56,848 nt of DNA from Phocoenobacter atlanticus (GTDB taxonomy: Bacteria; Pseudomonadota; Gammaproteobacteria; Enterobacterales; Pasteurellaceae). The stretch's first letter is position 1. The number at the start of each line of letters is the position of its first letter. Made by a program: the position numbers and the translations under genes. The notes under the pieces were generated by a model. That model was not told the DNA's origin and searched no databases. It was given only the letters and a program-made list of their open reading frames with translations. Below are positions 26,021-35,596 of this stretch, one piece after another. Location of the stretch: the NCBI RefSeq assembly GCF_030764225.1, contig NZ_JASAXH010000016.1, one strand, 5' to 3'.

Positions 26021-28633
26021 ATGCAACCTAAAGCGAAACATAGAAAGGATTATCAATATCCAGATTTTACTATTAATGAAATCTATCTTGATTTTCAACT
26101 TGATTCTATTGAGACTGTCGTGACCTCTACTTTAACTATTGAGCGTAAAAATACACAGGCAATACAGCTACGTTTAGATGGTCATAGTTTTGAATTTTTA
26201 TCATTAAAATATAATGATGCTGAATTTAAACAGTTTACACAAGATAAAGAATCTCTTACATTAGATTTAGCCGATTACCCAAATCGGGAATTTAAACTAG
26301 AAATTAAAACCAAACTTAACCCTGCACAAAATACGTCTTTACAGGGGCTATATCAATCTGGTGATGGCATTTGTACACAATGTGAAGCTGAAGGTTTTCG
26401 TCAAATTACTTATATGCTTGATCGCCCTGATGTACTTGCAAAATATACGACAAAAGTAACCGCTTCAAAATCACAATTTCCTTTCCTACTTTCAAATGGG
26501 AATCGTGTTGCACAGGGTGAGTTAGAGAATGGGCGTCATTGGGTTGAATGGCAAGACCCTTATCCAAAACCAAGTTATCTTTTTGCTTTAGTGGCGGGGG
26601 ATTTTGATTTACTTCAAGATACTTTTACCACAATGAGTGGACGAGAGGTTGCATTAGAAATTTATGTGGATCGTGGCAATTTAGATCGAGCCTCTTGGGC
26701 AATGGAAAGTTTAAAACGTGCAATGAAATGGGATGAAGAACGTTTTGGACTAGAATATGATTTAGATATCTATATGATTGTAGCCGTCGATTTTTTCAAT
26801 ATGGGTGCGATGGAAAACAAAGGCTTAAATGTTTTTAACTCTAAATACGTGTTGGCTAATTCGCAAACTGCGACGGATACTGATTATATTGATATTGAAA
26901 GTGTGATTGCTCACGAATATTTTCATAACTGGACGGGCAATCGTATTACCTGCCGTGACTGGTTCCAGCTTAGTCTAAAAGAAGGATTAACCGTATTTAG
27001 AGATCAGGAGTTTACCTCAGATTTATGGTCTCGCCCTGTGAAACGTATTGAAGATGTGCGTTTATTACGCTTAGTCCAATTTGCTGAAGATGCTAGCCCA
27101 ATGTCTCATCCAATTCGCCCTGAAAAAGTAATTGAAATGAATAATTTCTACACGGTGACTGTGTATGAAAAAGGGGCAGAAGTAATTCGAATGCTCCATA
27201 CGTTATTAGGTGAAGAATTATTTCAAAAAGGAATGCAACTTTATGTGAGCGAAAATGATGGTACTGCGGCAACTTGTGAAGATTTTGTTTCTGCAATGGA
27301 ACGAGCATCAGGTATCGATTTAACACAATTCCGACGTTGGTATAGTCAATCTGGTACCCCAGAATTAACGATTAGTGATGAGTATGATGAAAGAAATTAT
27401 ATTTATCGCCTTAAAGTGACACAAAAAACACCTGCAACAGCGGATCAATTGGATAAAGTGTGTTTACATATTCCACTTAAAATACAGTTATACTCCCAAG
27501 AAAAAGGGAAAAAAATTAAATTACAGTATAATGGAAAAAGGGTAAATGATGTATTAGATGTCACTCAAGATCATCAAGTATTTGAGTTTCATAATGTAAA
27601 ACATCAGCCAGTTCCAGCACTACTTTGTGATTTTTCAGCACCTGTACGATTAGAGTATAATTATTCTGATGAACAGCTTATTGCATTGCTAAAATATACA
27701 GAAAATGATTTTGTACGTTGGAATACGATACAAACATTGTTTAATAATGAATTACATCAAAACTTAATTCGTTACCAACAGGATGAAGAATTAGTTCTAT
27801 CTGAAACAATATTAGACGCATTAAATTTAGTTTTAGCCGATCAAAAAGATACAATGCTTACTGCTTTAATGCTCACTTTACCAAAAGAAACAGAATTTGC
27901 CGAGTTATTTACGGTAATTGATCCTGAAGGAATTGCAGCGGTACACCAATTTATGCAGCGTACTATTGCCAAAAACTTAAGAAATGAATTAATCAATACT
28001 TATCACCAAAACAAAACAGAGGCTTATCAAGTTGCTGTTCAAGATATTGCAAAACGAGCATTGCGTAATACGTGCTTGTCTTATTTAGCCTTTACTTCAG
28101 AGGGAAATAAGCTAGTTTTATCGCATTATCAATCAGCCAATAATATGACGGATACATTAGCTGCATTAAGTTTAAGTGCGAAAGCTCAACTTGATTGTAG
28201 AGATCAATTATTAAATGATTTTGAAGAAAAATGGCATCACGATGGTTTGGTAATGGATAAATGGTTTACTATTCAAGGAAGCCGTCCAGATGATAATGTA
28301 TTAGAGATTGTTCAAGATTTACTGGAACATCGTAGTTTTAATTTTAAAAATCCAAATCGAGTGAGATCGCTTATTGGAACCTTGAGTTCACACAACTTAA
28401 AAGCATTCCATAAAATTGATGGTTCTGGTTATCGTTTCCTTGTGGAAATTTTAATTAAACTAAATGAAATTAACCCTCAAGTGGGTGCTCGTCTGATTGA
28501 ACCGTTAATTAAGTTTTCTCGTTACGATACTCAACGTCAAACATTAATGCGTCGAGGCTTAAAACGTTTATTGGATATAGATAACTTATCTGATGCACTT
28601 TTTGAAAAAATAGATAAAGCATTACAACAATAA
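26021..28633 (+). CDS. pepN: Aminopeptidase N
   Basis: PepN is a cytosolic M1-family zinc aminopeptidase that trims N-terminal residues from peptides. The 870 residues match E. coli (870). GAMENKGLNVF is the exopeptidase motif. The zinc site HEYFHNW begins at residue 298, with the third ligand in LKEGLTVFRDQEF. AAGGAA precedes the ATG. It diverges from pgsA and ends in a hairpin terminator at 28641-28664. Confidence 0.98.
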   Translation: MQPKAKHRKDYQYPDFTINEIYLDFQLDSIETVVTSTLTIERKNTQAIQLRLDGHSFEFLSLKYNDAEFKQFTQDKESLTLDLADYPNREFKLEIKTKLNPAQNTSLQGLYQSGDGICTQCEAEGFRQITYMLDRPDVLAKYTTKVTASKSQFPFLLSNGNRVAQGELENGRHWVEWQDPYPKPSYLFALVAGDFDLLQDTFTTMSGREVALEIYVDRGNLDRASWAMESLKRAMKWDEERFGLEYDLDIYMIVAVDFFNMGAMENKGLNVFNSKYVLANSQTATDTDYIDIESVIAHEYFHNWTGNRITCRDWFQLSLKEGLTVFRDQEFTSDLWSRPVKRIEDVRLLRLVQFAEDASPMSHPIRPEKVIEMNNFYTVTVYEKGAEVIRMLHTLLGEELFQKGMQLYVSENDGTAATCEDFVSAMERASGIDLTQFRRWYSQSGTPELTISDEYDERNYIYRLKVTQKTPATADQLDKVCLHIPLKIQLYSQEKGKKIKLQYNGKRVNDVLDVTQDHQVFEFHNVKHQPVPALLCDFSAPVRLEYNYSDEQLIALLKYTENDFVRWNTIQTLFNNELHQNLIRYQQDEELVLSETILDALNLVLADQKDTMLTALMLTLPKETEFAELFTVIDPEGIAAVHQFMQRTIAKNLRNELINTYHQNKTEAYQVAVQDIAKRALRNTCLSYLAFTSEGNKLVLSHYQSANNMTDTLAALSLSAKAQLDCRDQLLNDFEEKWHHDGLVMDKWFTIQGSRPDDNVLEIVQDLLEHRSFNFKNPNRVRSLIGTLSSHNLKAFHKIDGSGYRFLVEILIKLNEINPQVGARLIEPLIKFSRYDTQRQTLMRRGLKRLLDIDNLSDALFEKIDKALQQ

Positions 28634-28640
28634 TCATCCA

Positions 28641-28668
28641 AAAGGAGAATATCTATTCTCCTTTTTTA
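28641..28668 (+). terminator. Terminator after pepN
   Basis: AAAGGAGAAT (28641-28650) and ATTCTCCTTT (28655-28664) are exact arms followed by TTTT. Confidence 0.88.
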
Positions 28669-28700
28669 TATTTAAAAAATAATAATATTAAGGAAAGAGA

Positions 28701-29138
28701 ATGGAATTAAAAATCCCACCACCAGTGATATTTTTAAGCTGTGCATTATTAATGAAGTTTATGCCTAAATGGGGAGTATTCAATTGTCATATCAGCATAA
28801 TTATTGTGGTTATTTGTGTTGCTATTATAATTGATATAATGAGTTTATGGGGCTTTTTCAAAGAAAAAACAACGGCGAGTCCTTTTAATCCAAATAAAAC
28901 CTCAACTTTAGTTACTTATGGTATTTATAGTATCACTCGCAATCCAATGTATTTAAGCCTTGCAATGTATTTATTTGCTTGGGGATTATGGCTTGGTAAT
29001 AGTGTAAGCTTAGTTGGTATTGTATTGTTTTGCCTTTATATTACCTATTTTCAGATTTACCCTGAAGAACGTTATTTAGAAAAACAATTTGGTGAAATGT
29101 ATCGCCAATACAAAAAAAGAGTAAGACGCTGGATTTAG
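28701..29138 (+). CDS. Isoprenylcysteine methyltransferase-family membrane protein
   Basis: This 145-residue integral membrane protein has about four helices. The C-terminal half carries the pattern of the ICMT/PEMT-like methyltransferase superfamily: TYGIYSITRNPMYLSL, then EERYLEKQFGEMYRQYKKRVRRWI. In the family these residues bind S-adenosylmethionine near the membrane face. Substrate and pathway are unknown for bacterial members. AAGGAAAG precedes the ATG. It stands alone between pepN and tdk. Confidence 0.82.
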   Translation: MELKIPPPVIFLSCALLMKFMPKWGVFNCHISIIIVVICVAIIIDIMSLWGFFKEKTTASPFNPNKTSTLVTYGIYSITRNPMYLSLAMYLFAWGLWLGNSVSLVGIVLFCLYITYFQIYPEERYLEKQFGEMYRQYKKRVRRWI

Positions 29139-29193
29139 AGATTAAAAGAGCGGTTACATTACTTTAAGAATTTGCAAAAATAGGGGTCTTTAT

Positions 29194-29292
29194 GCCCATC
29201 CCTAACCCTCCCCCGTAAACGGAGGAGGGGATCTTATATAACAATCTTTCTTTCCCTCCACTTTGGCGGGGGGAGGTTAGGAGGGGGGGATG
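29194..29292. repeat. Palindromic intergenic element, copy 2
   Basis: CCCATCCCTAACCCTCCCCC at the left, an internal CGTAAACGGAGGAGGGG, and GGGGGGAGGTTAGGAGGGGGG at the right give an overall inverted design like copy 1 at 7941-8076. It lies between convergent genes, just after an uptake signal near 29151. Confidence 0.65.
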
Positions 29293-29338
29293 AACTTCAA
29301 GTACGATTTTACCCTATTTATTTAATAGAATAGTTATA

Positions 29339-29920
29339 TTATAACTGACCTGTTTTCTCTTTATAATGACGACGACAGACCGCTAAATAGCTATCATTAC
29401 CACCAATTTGGATCTGAGCACCTTGAGTAATGGCTTCACCTTTTTCGTTCATTCTGATCACAAAATTTGCTTTTGAGCCGCAATAACAAATTGTTTTTAA
29501 CTCTTTAAGTTGATCTGCCCAAGAAAGGAGATAACGACTTCCTTCAAATAATTCAGATTGAAAATCGGTGCGTAAGCCATAGCAAAGAACAGGAATTTTG
29601 AGTTTATCTACCACTTCTGTTAACTGATAAACTTGTGCTTTACTTAGAAATTGTGCTTCATCAATGAGTACACAATGTAGTGGATTTTCTTTAATATATT
29701 GAGCAATTTCTTCAAATAAATCAGAGTCTGATCTAAATAATAACGCCTCTTGTGAAATACCAATGCGAGAAGAGACTTTTCCCACTCCAAAGCGATCGTC
29801 AATCGCAGCAGTATAAACAAGGGTACTCATTCCTCTTTCTTGATAGTTGTAAGAGGATTGTAGCAGGGTCGTTGATTTTCCTGCATTCATTGATGAATAG
29901 TAAAAATAGAGTTTTGCCAT
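29339..29920 (-). CDS. tdk: Thymidine kinase
   Basis: Tdk phosphorylates thymidine in pyrimidine salvage. The 193 residues show the P-loop SSMNAGKST (about 9-17), the catalytic Glu88 in IDEAQF, and zinc ligands C145, C147, C182 and H185 in the C-terminal lasso. The length fits type II bacterial kinases (205 in E. coli). It lies downstream of zapB with a hairpin between, so it likely has its own promoter. Confidence 0.97.
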   Translation of the reverse strand: MAKLYFYYSSMNAGKSTTLLQSSYNYQERGMSTLVYTAAIDDRFGVGKVSSRIGISQEALLFRSDSDLFEEIAQYIKENPLHCVLIDEAQFLSKAQVYQLTEVVDKLKIPVLCYGLRTDFQSELFEGSRYLLSWADQLKELKTICYCGSKANFVIRMNEKGEAITQGAQIQIGGNDSYLAVCRRHYKEKTGQL

Positions 29921-29955
29921 AATAATTTGTATGTAAAAAGGAGTTGTATGTAAAA

Positions 29956-29981
29956 AAACGGCTAATAATAATCAGCCGTTT
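29956..29981 (-). terminator. Terminator after zapB
   Basis: AAACGGCT (29956-29963) and AGCCGTTT (29974-29981) are exact arms; on the minus strand a T run follows. Confidence 0.78.
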
Positions 29982-29995
29982 AGTCGTAAATAATA

Positions 29996-30214
29996 TTAGA
30001 TATTATCAATCTGTCCAAGTAGAGAGCGTACACGATCTTGCCATTTGTCTTGCTCTGCTTTTAACTCTTCATTTTCTTGAGAGAGTTTTTCTTTAACCGA
30101 ATTTAGTTCGTTGTTTTTCCCTTTGAGCTCTTCAACTTCAAGTTGTAACAATTGAATGGTTTCAACCGTTTCTCTAATCTTTTTCTCTAATTGATCAAGA
30201 ATTTCAACAGACAT
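29996..30214 (-). CDS. zapB: Cell division protein ZapB
   Basis: ZapB is a small coiled-coil protein that stabilises the FtsZ ring through ZapA. The 72 residues are almost entirely heptad-like (LEKKIRETVETIQLLQLEVEELK...), matching the usual 70-80 residue length. AAGGAAAA precedes the ATG. Confidence 0.9.
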   Translation of the reverse strand: MSVEILDQLEKKIRETVETIQLLQLEVEELKGKNNELNSVKEKLSQENEELKAEQDKWQDRVRSLLGQIDNI

Positions 30215-30326
30215 AATTTTTTCCTTAGTTTGATGATGATTAGGGATTATAATCGAATTAATTTACCTTTTCAGCTAAAAGTTTATTTAGACCTGAAAAT
30301 TATGTTTAAGTGATTAATTTTTATAA

Positions 30327-30359
30327 AAAGCCCTATACTAATTACTTAGTTAGGGCTTT
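30327..30359 (-). terminator. Terminator after ftsH
   Basis: AAAGCCCTA and TAGGGCTTT are exact arms with an inner ACTAA/TTAGT stem, giving a near-continuous 14-bp hairpin just past the ftsH stop on the minus strand. Confidence 0.85.
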
Positions 30360-30371
30360 AAAACCATTATC

Positions 30372-32288
30372 TTATAACATATTAGGTACAGAATTATCTG
30401 AACTTTCTTCTGTTTCTATATCTTTTAATTGTCCTTTTTCATCGGAATCATTATTTGATGATGTGGAATTATTATCATCATTCCAACCTTCAGGATCTTC
30501 AACTGGACGACGTTCCATTAATGCCTTAATTTGTGGCATATCAATCGTCTCATATTTCATTAATGCATCTTTCATTGAGTGAAGAATATCCATATTATCA
30601 GATAGACATTTTCTCGCTCGTTCGTAGCTACGTTCAACAATTTTACGAACTTCTTCATCAATAAGTTTAGCCGTTTCTTCAGAGACAACTTTTGGTGCAC
30701 CAAAACCTTCATCATCTTTATAGAGAATAGGACCAAGATTTTCTGAAAATCCCCATTCAGTTACCATTCTACGAGCTAAACCAGAGGCGACCTGAATATC
30801 ACTAGATGCACCCGTTGAGATATTTTCTTTACCATAAATAATTTCTTCCGCTAAGCGTCCACCGTAAACACTTGCAAGTTTACTTTCAATCTGTTTATGG
30901 CTCATACTAATACGATCTCCTTCAGGCAAGAAGAAGGTTACTCCTAAGGCTTGTCCACGCGGGATGATAGTTACTTTATGAACAGGGTCGTGTTCAGGCA
31001 TCAAATACCCAACAATAGCGTGTCCAGCTTCGTGATAAGCGGTCGATTCTTTTTGTTCTTCCGTCATAATCATTGAACGACGCTCAGGTCCCATATTGAT
31101 CTTATCTTTCGCTTTTTCAAAATTTTCCATTGTTACGGTTTTTTGATTTGCTCGAGCAGAAAAGAGAGCTGCTTCATTTACAAGGTTTGCTAAATCTGCA
31201 CCAGAATAACCCGGTGTACCACGAGCAATAATCATTGGATCAACATCAGCAGCGATTGGCACTTTTCTCATATGTACTTTTAAAATATGCTCACGACCAC
31301 GTACATCAGGTAACCCAACCATCACTTGGCGGTCAAAACGCCCTGGACGAGTTAAGGCATTATCTAACACATCAGAACGGTTAGTAGCTGCAATGACGAT
31401 TACACCTTCATTTCCTTCAAAACCGTCCATTTCAACGAGCATTTGGTTTAAGGTTTGTTCACGTTCATCGTGTCCACCACTAAAACCTGCACCACCACGT
31501 TTACGACCTACTGCATCAATTTCATCAATAAAGATGATACAAGGTGCATTTTTCTTTGCTTGCTCAAATAAGTCACGAACACGAGATGCCCCTACACCAA
31601 CAAACATTTCGACAAAGTCAGAACCTGCCATAGTAAAGAATGGCACTTTCGCTTCACCTGCGATAGCTTTTGCTAGAAGGGTTTTACCTGTTCCTGGTGG
31701 TCCAACCATTAAAATACCTTTTGGAATTCGTCCACCCAGCTTTTGGAATTTAGATGGATCGCTTAGAAAATCGACGACTTCACTCACTTCTTCTTTTGCC
31801 TCATCACAACCAGCAACATCAGCAAAAGTTGTTTTGACTTGATCTGGTGAAAGCATTTTGGCTTTACTTTTTCCAAAGCCCATAGCTTTACCGCCACCGC
31901 CTTGCATTTGACGCATATAAAATAGCCAAAAGCCGATCAACAACATCATTGGGAACCAAGAAATAAAGATTTGAGATAAGAAACTTCTTTGTTCTTGTGG
32001 TTGCCCAGAGACAGTGACTTCTTTTTTGAGTAGATCATTTAATAAATCACGATCATACATTGGCATTACAGTTTGGTATGTATTACCATCTTTTTTTGTA
32101 ACAGAAATTACTTCATCATTAGATTTAAAATCTACTCCTTTTAGACGATTATCTTTTAAATCATTGATAAAGGTGGAGTACTCAACAGTATTTGCTGAAC
32201 TATTAATAGAATTAAATCCTTCAAAAGCAGTCATCAAAACAACGGCGACTACCACCCAAAGTAAAACGTTTTTAACCATATCGTTCAA
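30372..32288 (-). CDS. ftsH: ATP-dependent zinc metalloprotease FtsH
   Basis: FtsH is a membrane-anchored AAA+ protease that degrades regulators such as LpxC and sigma-32 and damaged membrane proteins. The 638 residues show two N-terminal membrane helices around a periplasmic loop, Walker A GPPGTGKT, Walker B IIFIDEIDA, the second region of homology RPGRFDRQ, and the zinc site HEAGH. The start is probably TTG at 32288, because AGGAAA is spaced correctly for it. ATG three codons later (32279) is the alternative. It follows rlmE on the same strand, the conserved rlmE-ftsH pair. Confidence 0.97.
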   Translation of the reverse strand: MNDMVKNVLLWVVVAVVLMTAFEGFNSINSSANTVEYSTFINDLKDNRLKGVDFKSNDEVISVTKKDGNTYQTVMPMYDRDLLNDLLKKEVTVSGQPQEQRSFLSQIFISWFPMMLLIGFWLFYMRQMQGGGGKAMGFGKSKAKMLSPDQVKTTFADVAGCDEAKEEVSEVVDFLSDPSKFQKLGGRIPKGILMVGPPGTGKTLLAKAIAGEAKVPFFTMAGSDFVEMFVGVGASRVRDLFEQAKKNAPCIIFIDEIDAVGRKRGGAGFSGGHDEREQTLNQMLVEMDGFEGNEGVIVIAATNRSDVLDNALTRPGRFDRQVMVGLPDVRGREHILKVHMRKVPIAADVDPMIIARGTPGYSGADLANLVNEAALFSARANQKTVTMENFEKAKDKINMGPERRSMIMTEEQKESTAYHEAGHAIVGYLMPEHDPVHKVTIIPRGQALGVTFFLPEGDRISMSHKQIESKLASVYGGRLAEEIIYGKENISTGASSDIQVASGLARRMVTEWGFSENLGPILYKDDEGFGAPKVVSEETAKLIDEEVRKIVERSYERARKCLSDNMDILHSMKDALMKYETIDMPQIKALMERRPVEDPEGWNDDNNSTSSNNDSDEKGQLKDIETEESSDNSVPNML

Positions 32289-32389
32289 GGTTAATTTCCT
32301 CTATATGTAATAAATTATGTATAAGGGTACTACAAAATGCATATTTAAACTATGCTAAGCGGTCAGATTTATTTAAAAATTTACAAAAC

Positions 32390-33016
32390 CTATCCTTTGT
32401 ATCCCATTGCGACAATATAAACTTCACGAGATCGTCCGCGAGAAGCCTCAGGTTTACGCACTTTAACTTTCGTAAACATCGACCGAATTTCTTTTAAATA
32501 TTCATCAAAGCCTTCTCCCTGAAATACTTTTACGACAAAGCTTCCATTTTTAGTTAAAACTTGACGACACATATCAAGTGCCAGTTCAACTAAATACATT
32601 GAACGAGGAATATCCACTGATGGTAAACCACTAAAATTGGGTGCCATATCAGACATTACTACATCCACTTTCTTTTCACCTACTCTTTCAAGTAATGCGT
32701 GGAGAACAGTTTCTTCTCGAAAATCACCCTGTAAAAAATCAACACCTGCAATAGGGTTCATATCCAAAATATCACAGGCAATGACCCGCCCTTTTCCTCC
32801 AATTTGAGAAACAGCATACTGCGACCAGCCACCAGGGGCTGCCCCTAAATCAACAATAGTCATTCCTTGTCTGAATAAACGGTCGGTTTGTTGAATTTCA
32901 TCAATTTTAAAATAAGCACGTGAACGCAACTTTTGTTTATGTGCTTTTTGGACAAATTGATCTTTAAAATGTTCAGCAAGCCATCGTGATGAACTCGCAC
33001 TTCGTTTTTTACTCAT
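32390..33016 (-). CDS. rlmE: 23S rRNA (uridine-2'-O)-methyltransferase RlmE
   Basis: RlmE methylates U2552 in the peptidyl-transferase region of 23S rRNA at a late step of 50S assembly. The 208 residues match the family: SRAYFKIDEI (catalytic Lys), the SAM motif VDLGAAPGGWSQY, VMSDMAPNFSG (catalytic Asp), and FVVKVFQGEGF. It is heat-shock linked and upstream of ftsH in most gammaproteobacteria, as here. Confidence 0.96.
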   Translation of the reverse strand: MSKKRSASSSRWLAEHFKDQFVQKAHKQKLRSRAYFKIDEIQQTDRLFRQGMTIVDLGAAPGGWSQYAVSQIGGKGRVIACDILDMNPIAGVDFLQGDFREETVLHALLERVGEKKVDVVMSDMAPNFSGLPSVDIPRSMYLVELALDMCRQVLTKNGSFVVKVFQGEGFDEYLKEIRSMFTKVKVRKPEASRGRSREVYIVAMGYKG

Positions 33017-33207
33017 TAATTACTTCTTCTTTTTCTAAAGTTATTCCCTAATAATAAGGGTGAAATTATTTAATTCAAGTACAATTTAGTGTTTATTGTA
33101 AATTTAATCAATAAAAATAAAAAATTGTTGCAGTCAGAGTATTGCGAGAAATAAAATTTTCTGCTAGGGTTGAAAACTTACATATTTTGTATTTTTCGGG
33201 AGAATTT

Positions 33208-34419
33208 ATGAAGAGCAATACATTTGGAAGTGCCTTGATTGTTGCAGGAACCACAATAGGGGCAGGAATGTTGGCAATGCCACTAACCTCTGCTGAAATG
33301 GGATTTAGCTATACGCTTATTTTGCTTTTTTTATTATGGGGTTTACTCTCTTATAGTGGCTTACTTTTTGTGGAAGTATATCAAAAAGCACCTAGAACAA
33401 ATGCAGGAATAGCGACTCTTGCAGAACAGTATTTTGGTATAGCTGGTCGTGTGATCGCAACTATTGCATTAGTGGTTTTTATGTATGCAATTATTGCCGC
33501 TTACGTCTCTGGTGGCGGTTCACTTCTATCTGGATTATTGCCTTTTTTAGGGGATAAAGCAACACCTGTTGCAATTGTGGTATTTACCATCATTTTAGGT
33601 TTATTTGTCAGCATTGGAACTAGAAGCGTTGATTTTCTTACTCGAGTGTTATTTATTATAAAATTAATTGCTTTCTTTTTTGTATTATTAATGATGTTGC
33701 CAAAAGTGACAACAGCAAATTTAAGTGCAATGCCATTAAAAGATTTTGTCATTATTTCCGCAAGCCCTGTATTTTTCACCTCTTTTGGCTTTCACGTAGT
33801 TATTCCAAGTTTAAATCGCTACCTTGAGGGAAATGTAAAGCGTTTACGTTCCGCTATTATTATTGGTACCGGTATTCCATTAGTTGCCTATATTTTGTGG
33901 CAAATGGCGACTCACGGAACGCTAAGCCAAGCAGAATTTGTGAAAATTTTAACCAATGAACCGACATTAAATGGTCTAGTAAATGCCACTAAACATATTA
34001 CAGGTAGTAACTTTATTGGTGAAGCGGTACGTTTATTTTCCACATTAGCATTAGTCACTTCATTTTTAGGCGTTGCATTAAGTTTATTACATTGTTTAGA
34101 TGATTTGTTAAAACGAGTTAATATCAAAGCAGGACAAAGCGTATTAAGTTTATTAACATTCTTACCCCCACTTGCATTTGCATTATTTTATCCAGAAGGC
34201 TTTATTATGGCATTGGGTTACGCAGGGCAAATGTTTACTTTCTATGGGTTGGTATTACCAATCGGAATGGTATGGAGAATGAGAAAACTTTATCCAGATC
34301 TACCATACCGAGTATTTGGTGGAAATATTTCATTAGTTATAGCCCTGATTTTAGGTTTATTGATTATGAGTGTACCATTCTTAATTCAAGCAGGTTATTT
34401 ACCAAAAGTTGTTGGATAA
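33208..34419 (+). CDS. tyrP: Tyrosine/aromatic amino acid permease (TyrP-like)
   Basis: This is an inner-membrane aromatic amino acid importer of the HAAAP family with eleven expected helices. The 403-residue product from ATG 33208 equals the length of E. coli TyrP. It begins MKSNTFGSALIVAGTTIGAGMLAMP, and the C-terminal half contains the family's FLPPLAFALFYPEGFIMALGYAG. GGGAGA lies seven bases before this ATG. An in-frame extension to a TTG at 33142 has no such site and is rejected. TyrP is preferred over Mtr by overall resemblance; substrate preference is inferred. Confidence 0.85.
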   Translation: MKSNTFGSALIVAGTTIGAGMLAMPLTSAEMGFSYTLILLFLLWGLLSYSGLLFVEVYQKAPRTNAGIATLAEQYFGIAGRVIATIALVVFMYAIIAAYVSGGGSLLSGLLPFLGDKATPVAIVVFTIILGLFVSIGTRSVDFLTRVLFIIKLIAFFFVLLMMLPKVTTANLSAMPLKDFVIISASPVFFTSFGFHVVIPSLNRYLEGNVKRLRSAIIIGTGIPLVAYILWQMATHGTLSQAEFVKILTNEPTLNGLVNATKHITGSNFIGEAVRLFSTLALVTSFLGVALSLLHCLDDLLKRVNIKAGQSVLSLLTFLPPLAFALFYPEGFIMALGYAGQMFTFYGLVLPIGMVWRMRKLYPDLPYRVFGGNISLVIALILGLLIMSVPFLIQAGYLPKVVG

Positions 34420-34478
34420 GTAGTATGATTGAGAAAAAAATCAATTATTGAGAAAAATAATTAAAAGGAAAATAAAAA

Positions 34479-34565
34479 ATGAGAAAACAAAATATATTTG
34501 TATTTAGTTTGCTTGTTTTTTATTTCCGTTATTCTCAAGCTCACTATGATACTCTATACAAATAA
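34479..34565 (+). CDS. 28-residue ORF with signal-peptide-like sequence
   Basis: AAAGGAAAA precedes an ATG opening MRKQNIFVFSLLVFYF..., which ends after about eight more codons. It resembles a signal peptide cut short. It may be the stump of an exported protein that once headed the following cluster, or a small membrane peptide. Confidence 0.35.
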   Translation: MRKQNIFVFSLLVFYFRYSQAHYDTLYK

Positions 34566-34593
34566 AAAATAGCTTCAATTAGAGATAGAATTT

Positions 34594-34977
34594 ATGAAAG
34601 AAATTATATTGTATCTATTACTACTTATAAATTTAGCCTTGATAGGTAATGCCTTTTTTATTGAGAAATATTTTTCTAAATGGAATAAAAAACTGTATTG
34701 TTATTTAGGGGTTACCTTACTTAACAGTATTATTCTTACTTATGGAGCAGAAGAACAATATTTGTTTGGTGGTATCCCCATCGATAATTGGCTCATAGAA
34801 ATATTTATTCCCATTTTTGTTTATTTACTATGTATAAGTTTGGTAATGATGTTTATTTCATCAAAATTATATAGTGCCATAAAATCCTATATACCTTTTA
34901 CCTTTGTGTTTATCTTTTCTTTATTTTTTGTGCTATTTTTTACGATGATTGTTTTAATATCTTTATTTACTTCATAA
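34594..34977 (+). CDS. Small membrane protein, unknown
   Basis: This 127-residue protein is not recognised. Four hydrophobic segments (about 4-22, 35-52, 70-92, 100-125) suggest a polytopic inner-membrane protein. The Shine-Dalgarno is weak. It opens the plus-strand accessory cluster between tyrP and the SUKH-type gene. Its low-GC, hydrophobic sequence fits membrane immunity proteins of toxin clusters, but that is inference from context. Confidence 0.5.
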   Translation: MKEIILYLLLLINLALIGNAFFIEKYFSKWNKKLYCYLGVTLLNSIILTYGAEEQYLFGGIPIDNWLIEIFIPIFVYLLCISLVMMFISSKLYSAIKSYIPFTFVFIFSLFFVLFFTMIVLISLFTS

Positions 34978-35074
34978 GAGAAAAATATTTATTTTAACCG
35001 CTATTATTAGCGGTCACATCTTGACAAATTTTTGCAAAAAAATAACAAAATCATACCGCTTAGAGGATTGTAAA

Positions 35075-35593
35075 ATGAAAGAAATAACTGACCTTATTAA
35101 TAAATTAATAGTATATACAAAAGATAACCCTCTTATTGTAAATGACAGATCAATACAAGTTTTACAAAAAAGAAAAATCACCCTTGATGAAATTAATGAT
35201 TTTGAAACAACCTATAATCTTATCTTACCTTGTGACCTAAAAGAGTTATGGCGTTGTTGTGGGCATTTTGAGGTGTTAGGTGATATGACGTTTGAAATTA
35301 TTCCGCCCAACCAAATTATGTCTTTTTCAAATGAGTTATTTGAACAACTGGAATTAGATTTATTTCCCAATACACTTTATGTTATTTCTGAAATTGCTCT
35401 TGGTACGGGATTTGGTCTTTATGATATAACAAACCAAGACTCACCAAATTTTGCAGTTACTTATGCGGATATTTTTTGTGAGAACTGGCAAGAAGAAGTG
35501 ATAATGACGACTCTTTTTGAATGGATTGACTATTATTTTTCATTACTTTGGACAAAAGAGTATAAAGTGATTTTTGAGGAAAAATTAGGATAA
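35075..35593 (+). CDS. SMI1/KNR4 (SUKH) family immunity-type protein
   Basis: This 172-residue cytosolic protein has the SUKH layout: ITLDEINDFETTYNLILPCDLKELW near the N terminus, then hydrophobic strands with PPNQIMSF, ELDLFPNTLYVISEIALGTGFGLYDI, and a C-terminal helix. SUKH proteins usually neutralise nuclease toxins of contact-dependent systems. A longer frame reaches TTG at 35021 inside an uptake signal. AGAGGA before the ATG at 35075 decides the start. It is followed after three bases by another small gene, suggesting an operon. No partner toxin is adjacent. Confidence 0.7.
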   Translation: MKEITDLINKLIVYTKDNPLIVNDRSIQVLQKRKITLDEINDFETTYNLILPCDLKELWRCCGHFEVLGDMTFEIIPPNQIMSFSNELFEQLELDLFPNTLYVISEIALGTGFGLYDITNQDSPNFAVTYADIFCENWQEEVIMTTLFEWIDYYFSLLWTKEYKVIFEEKLG

Positions 35594-35596
35594 GCG

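Noticed and set aside
31393..31842. Open frame antisense to ftsH
   Set aside because: The opposite strand encodes the conserved AAA+ core of FtsH; the frame is a by-product.
33142..33207. N-terminal extension of the permease from a TTG
   Set aside because: No ribosome binding site; the ATG at 33208 has GGGAGA and gives the usual family length.
33017..33207. TyrR box before the tyrosine permease
   Set aside because: Only a TGTAAA half-site is present near 33090; no TGTAAA-N6-TTTACA match.
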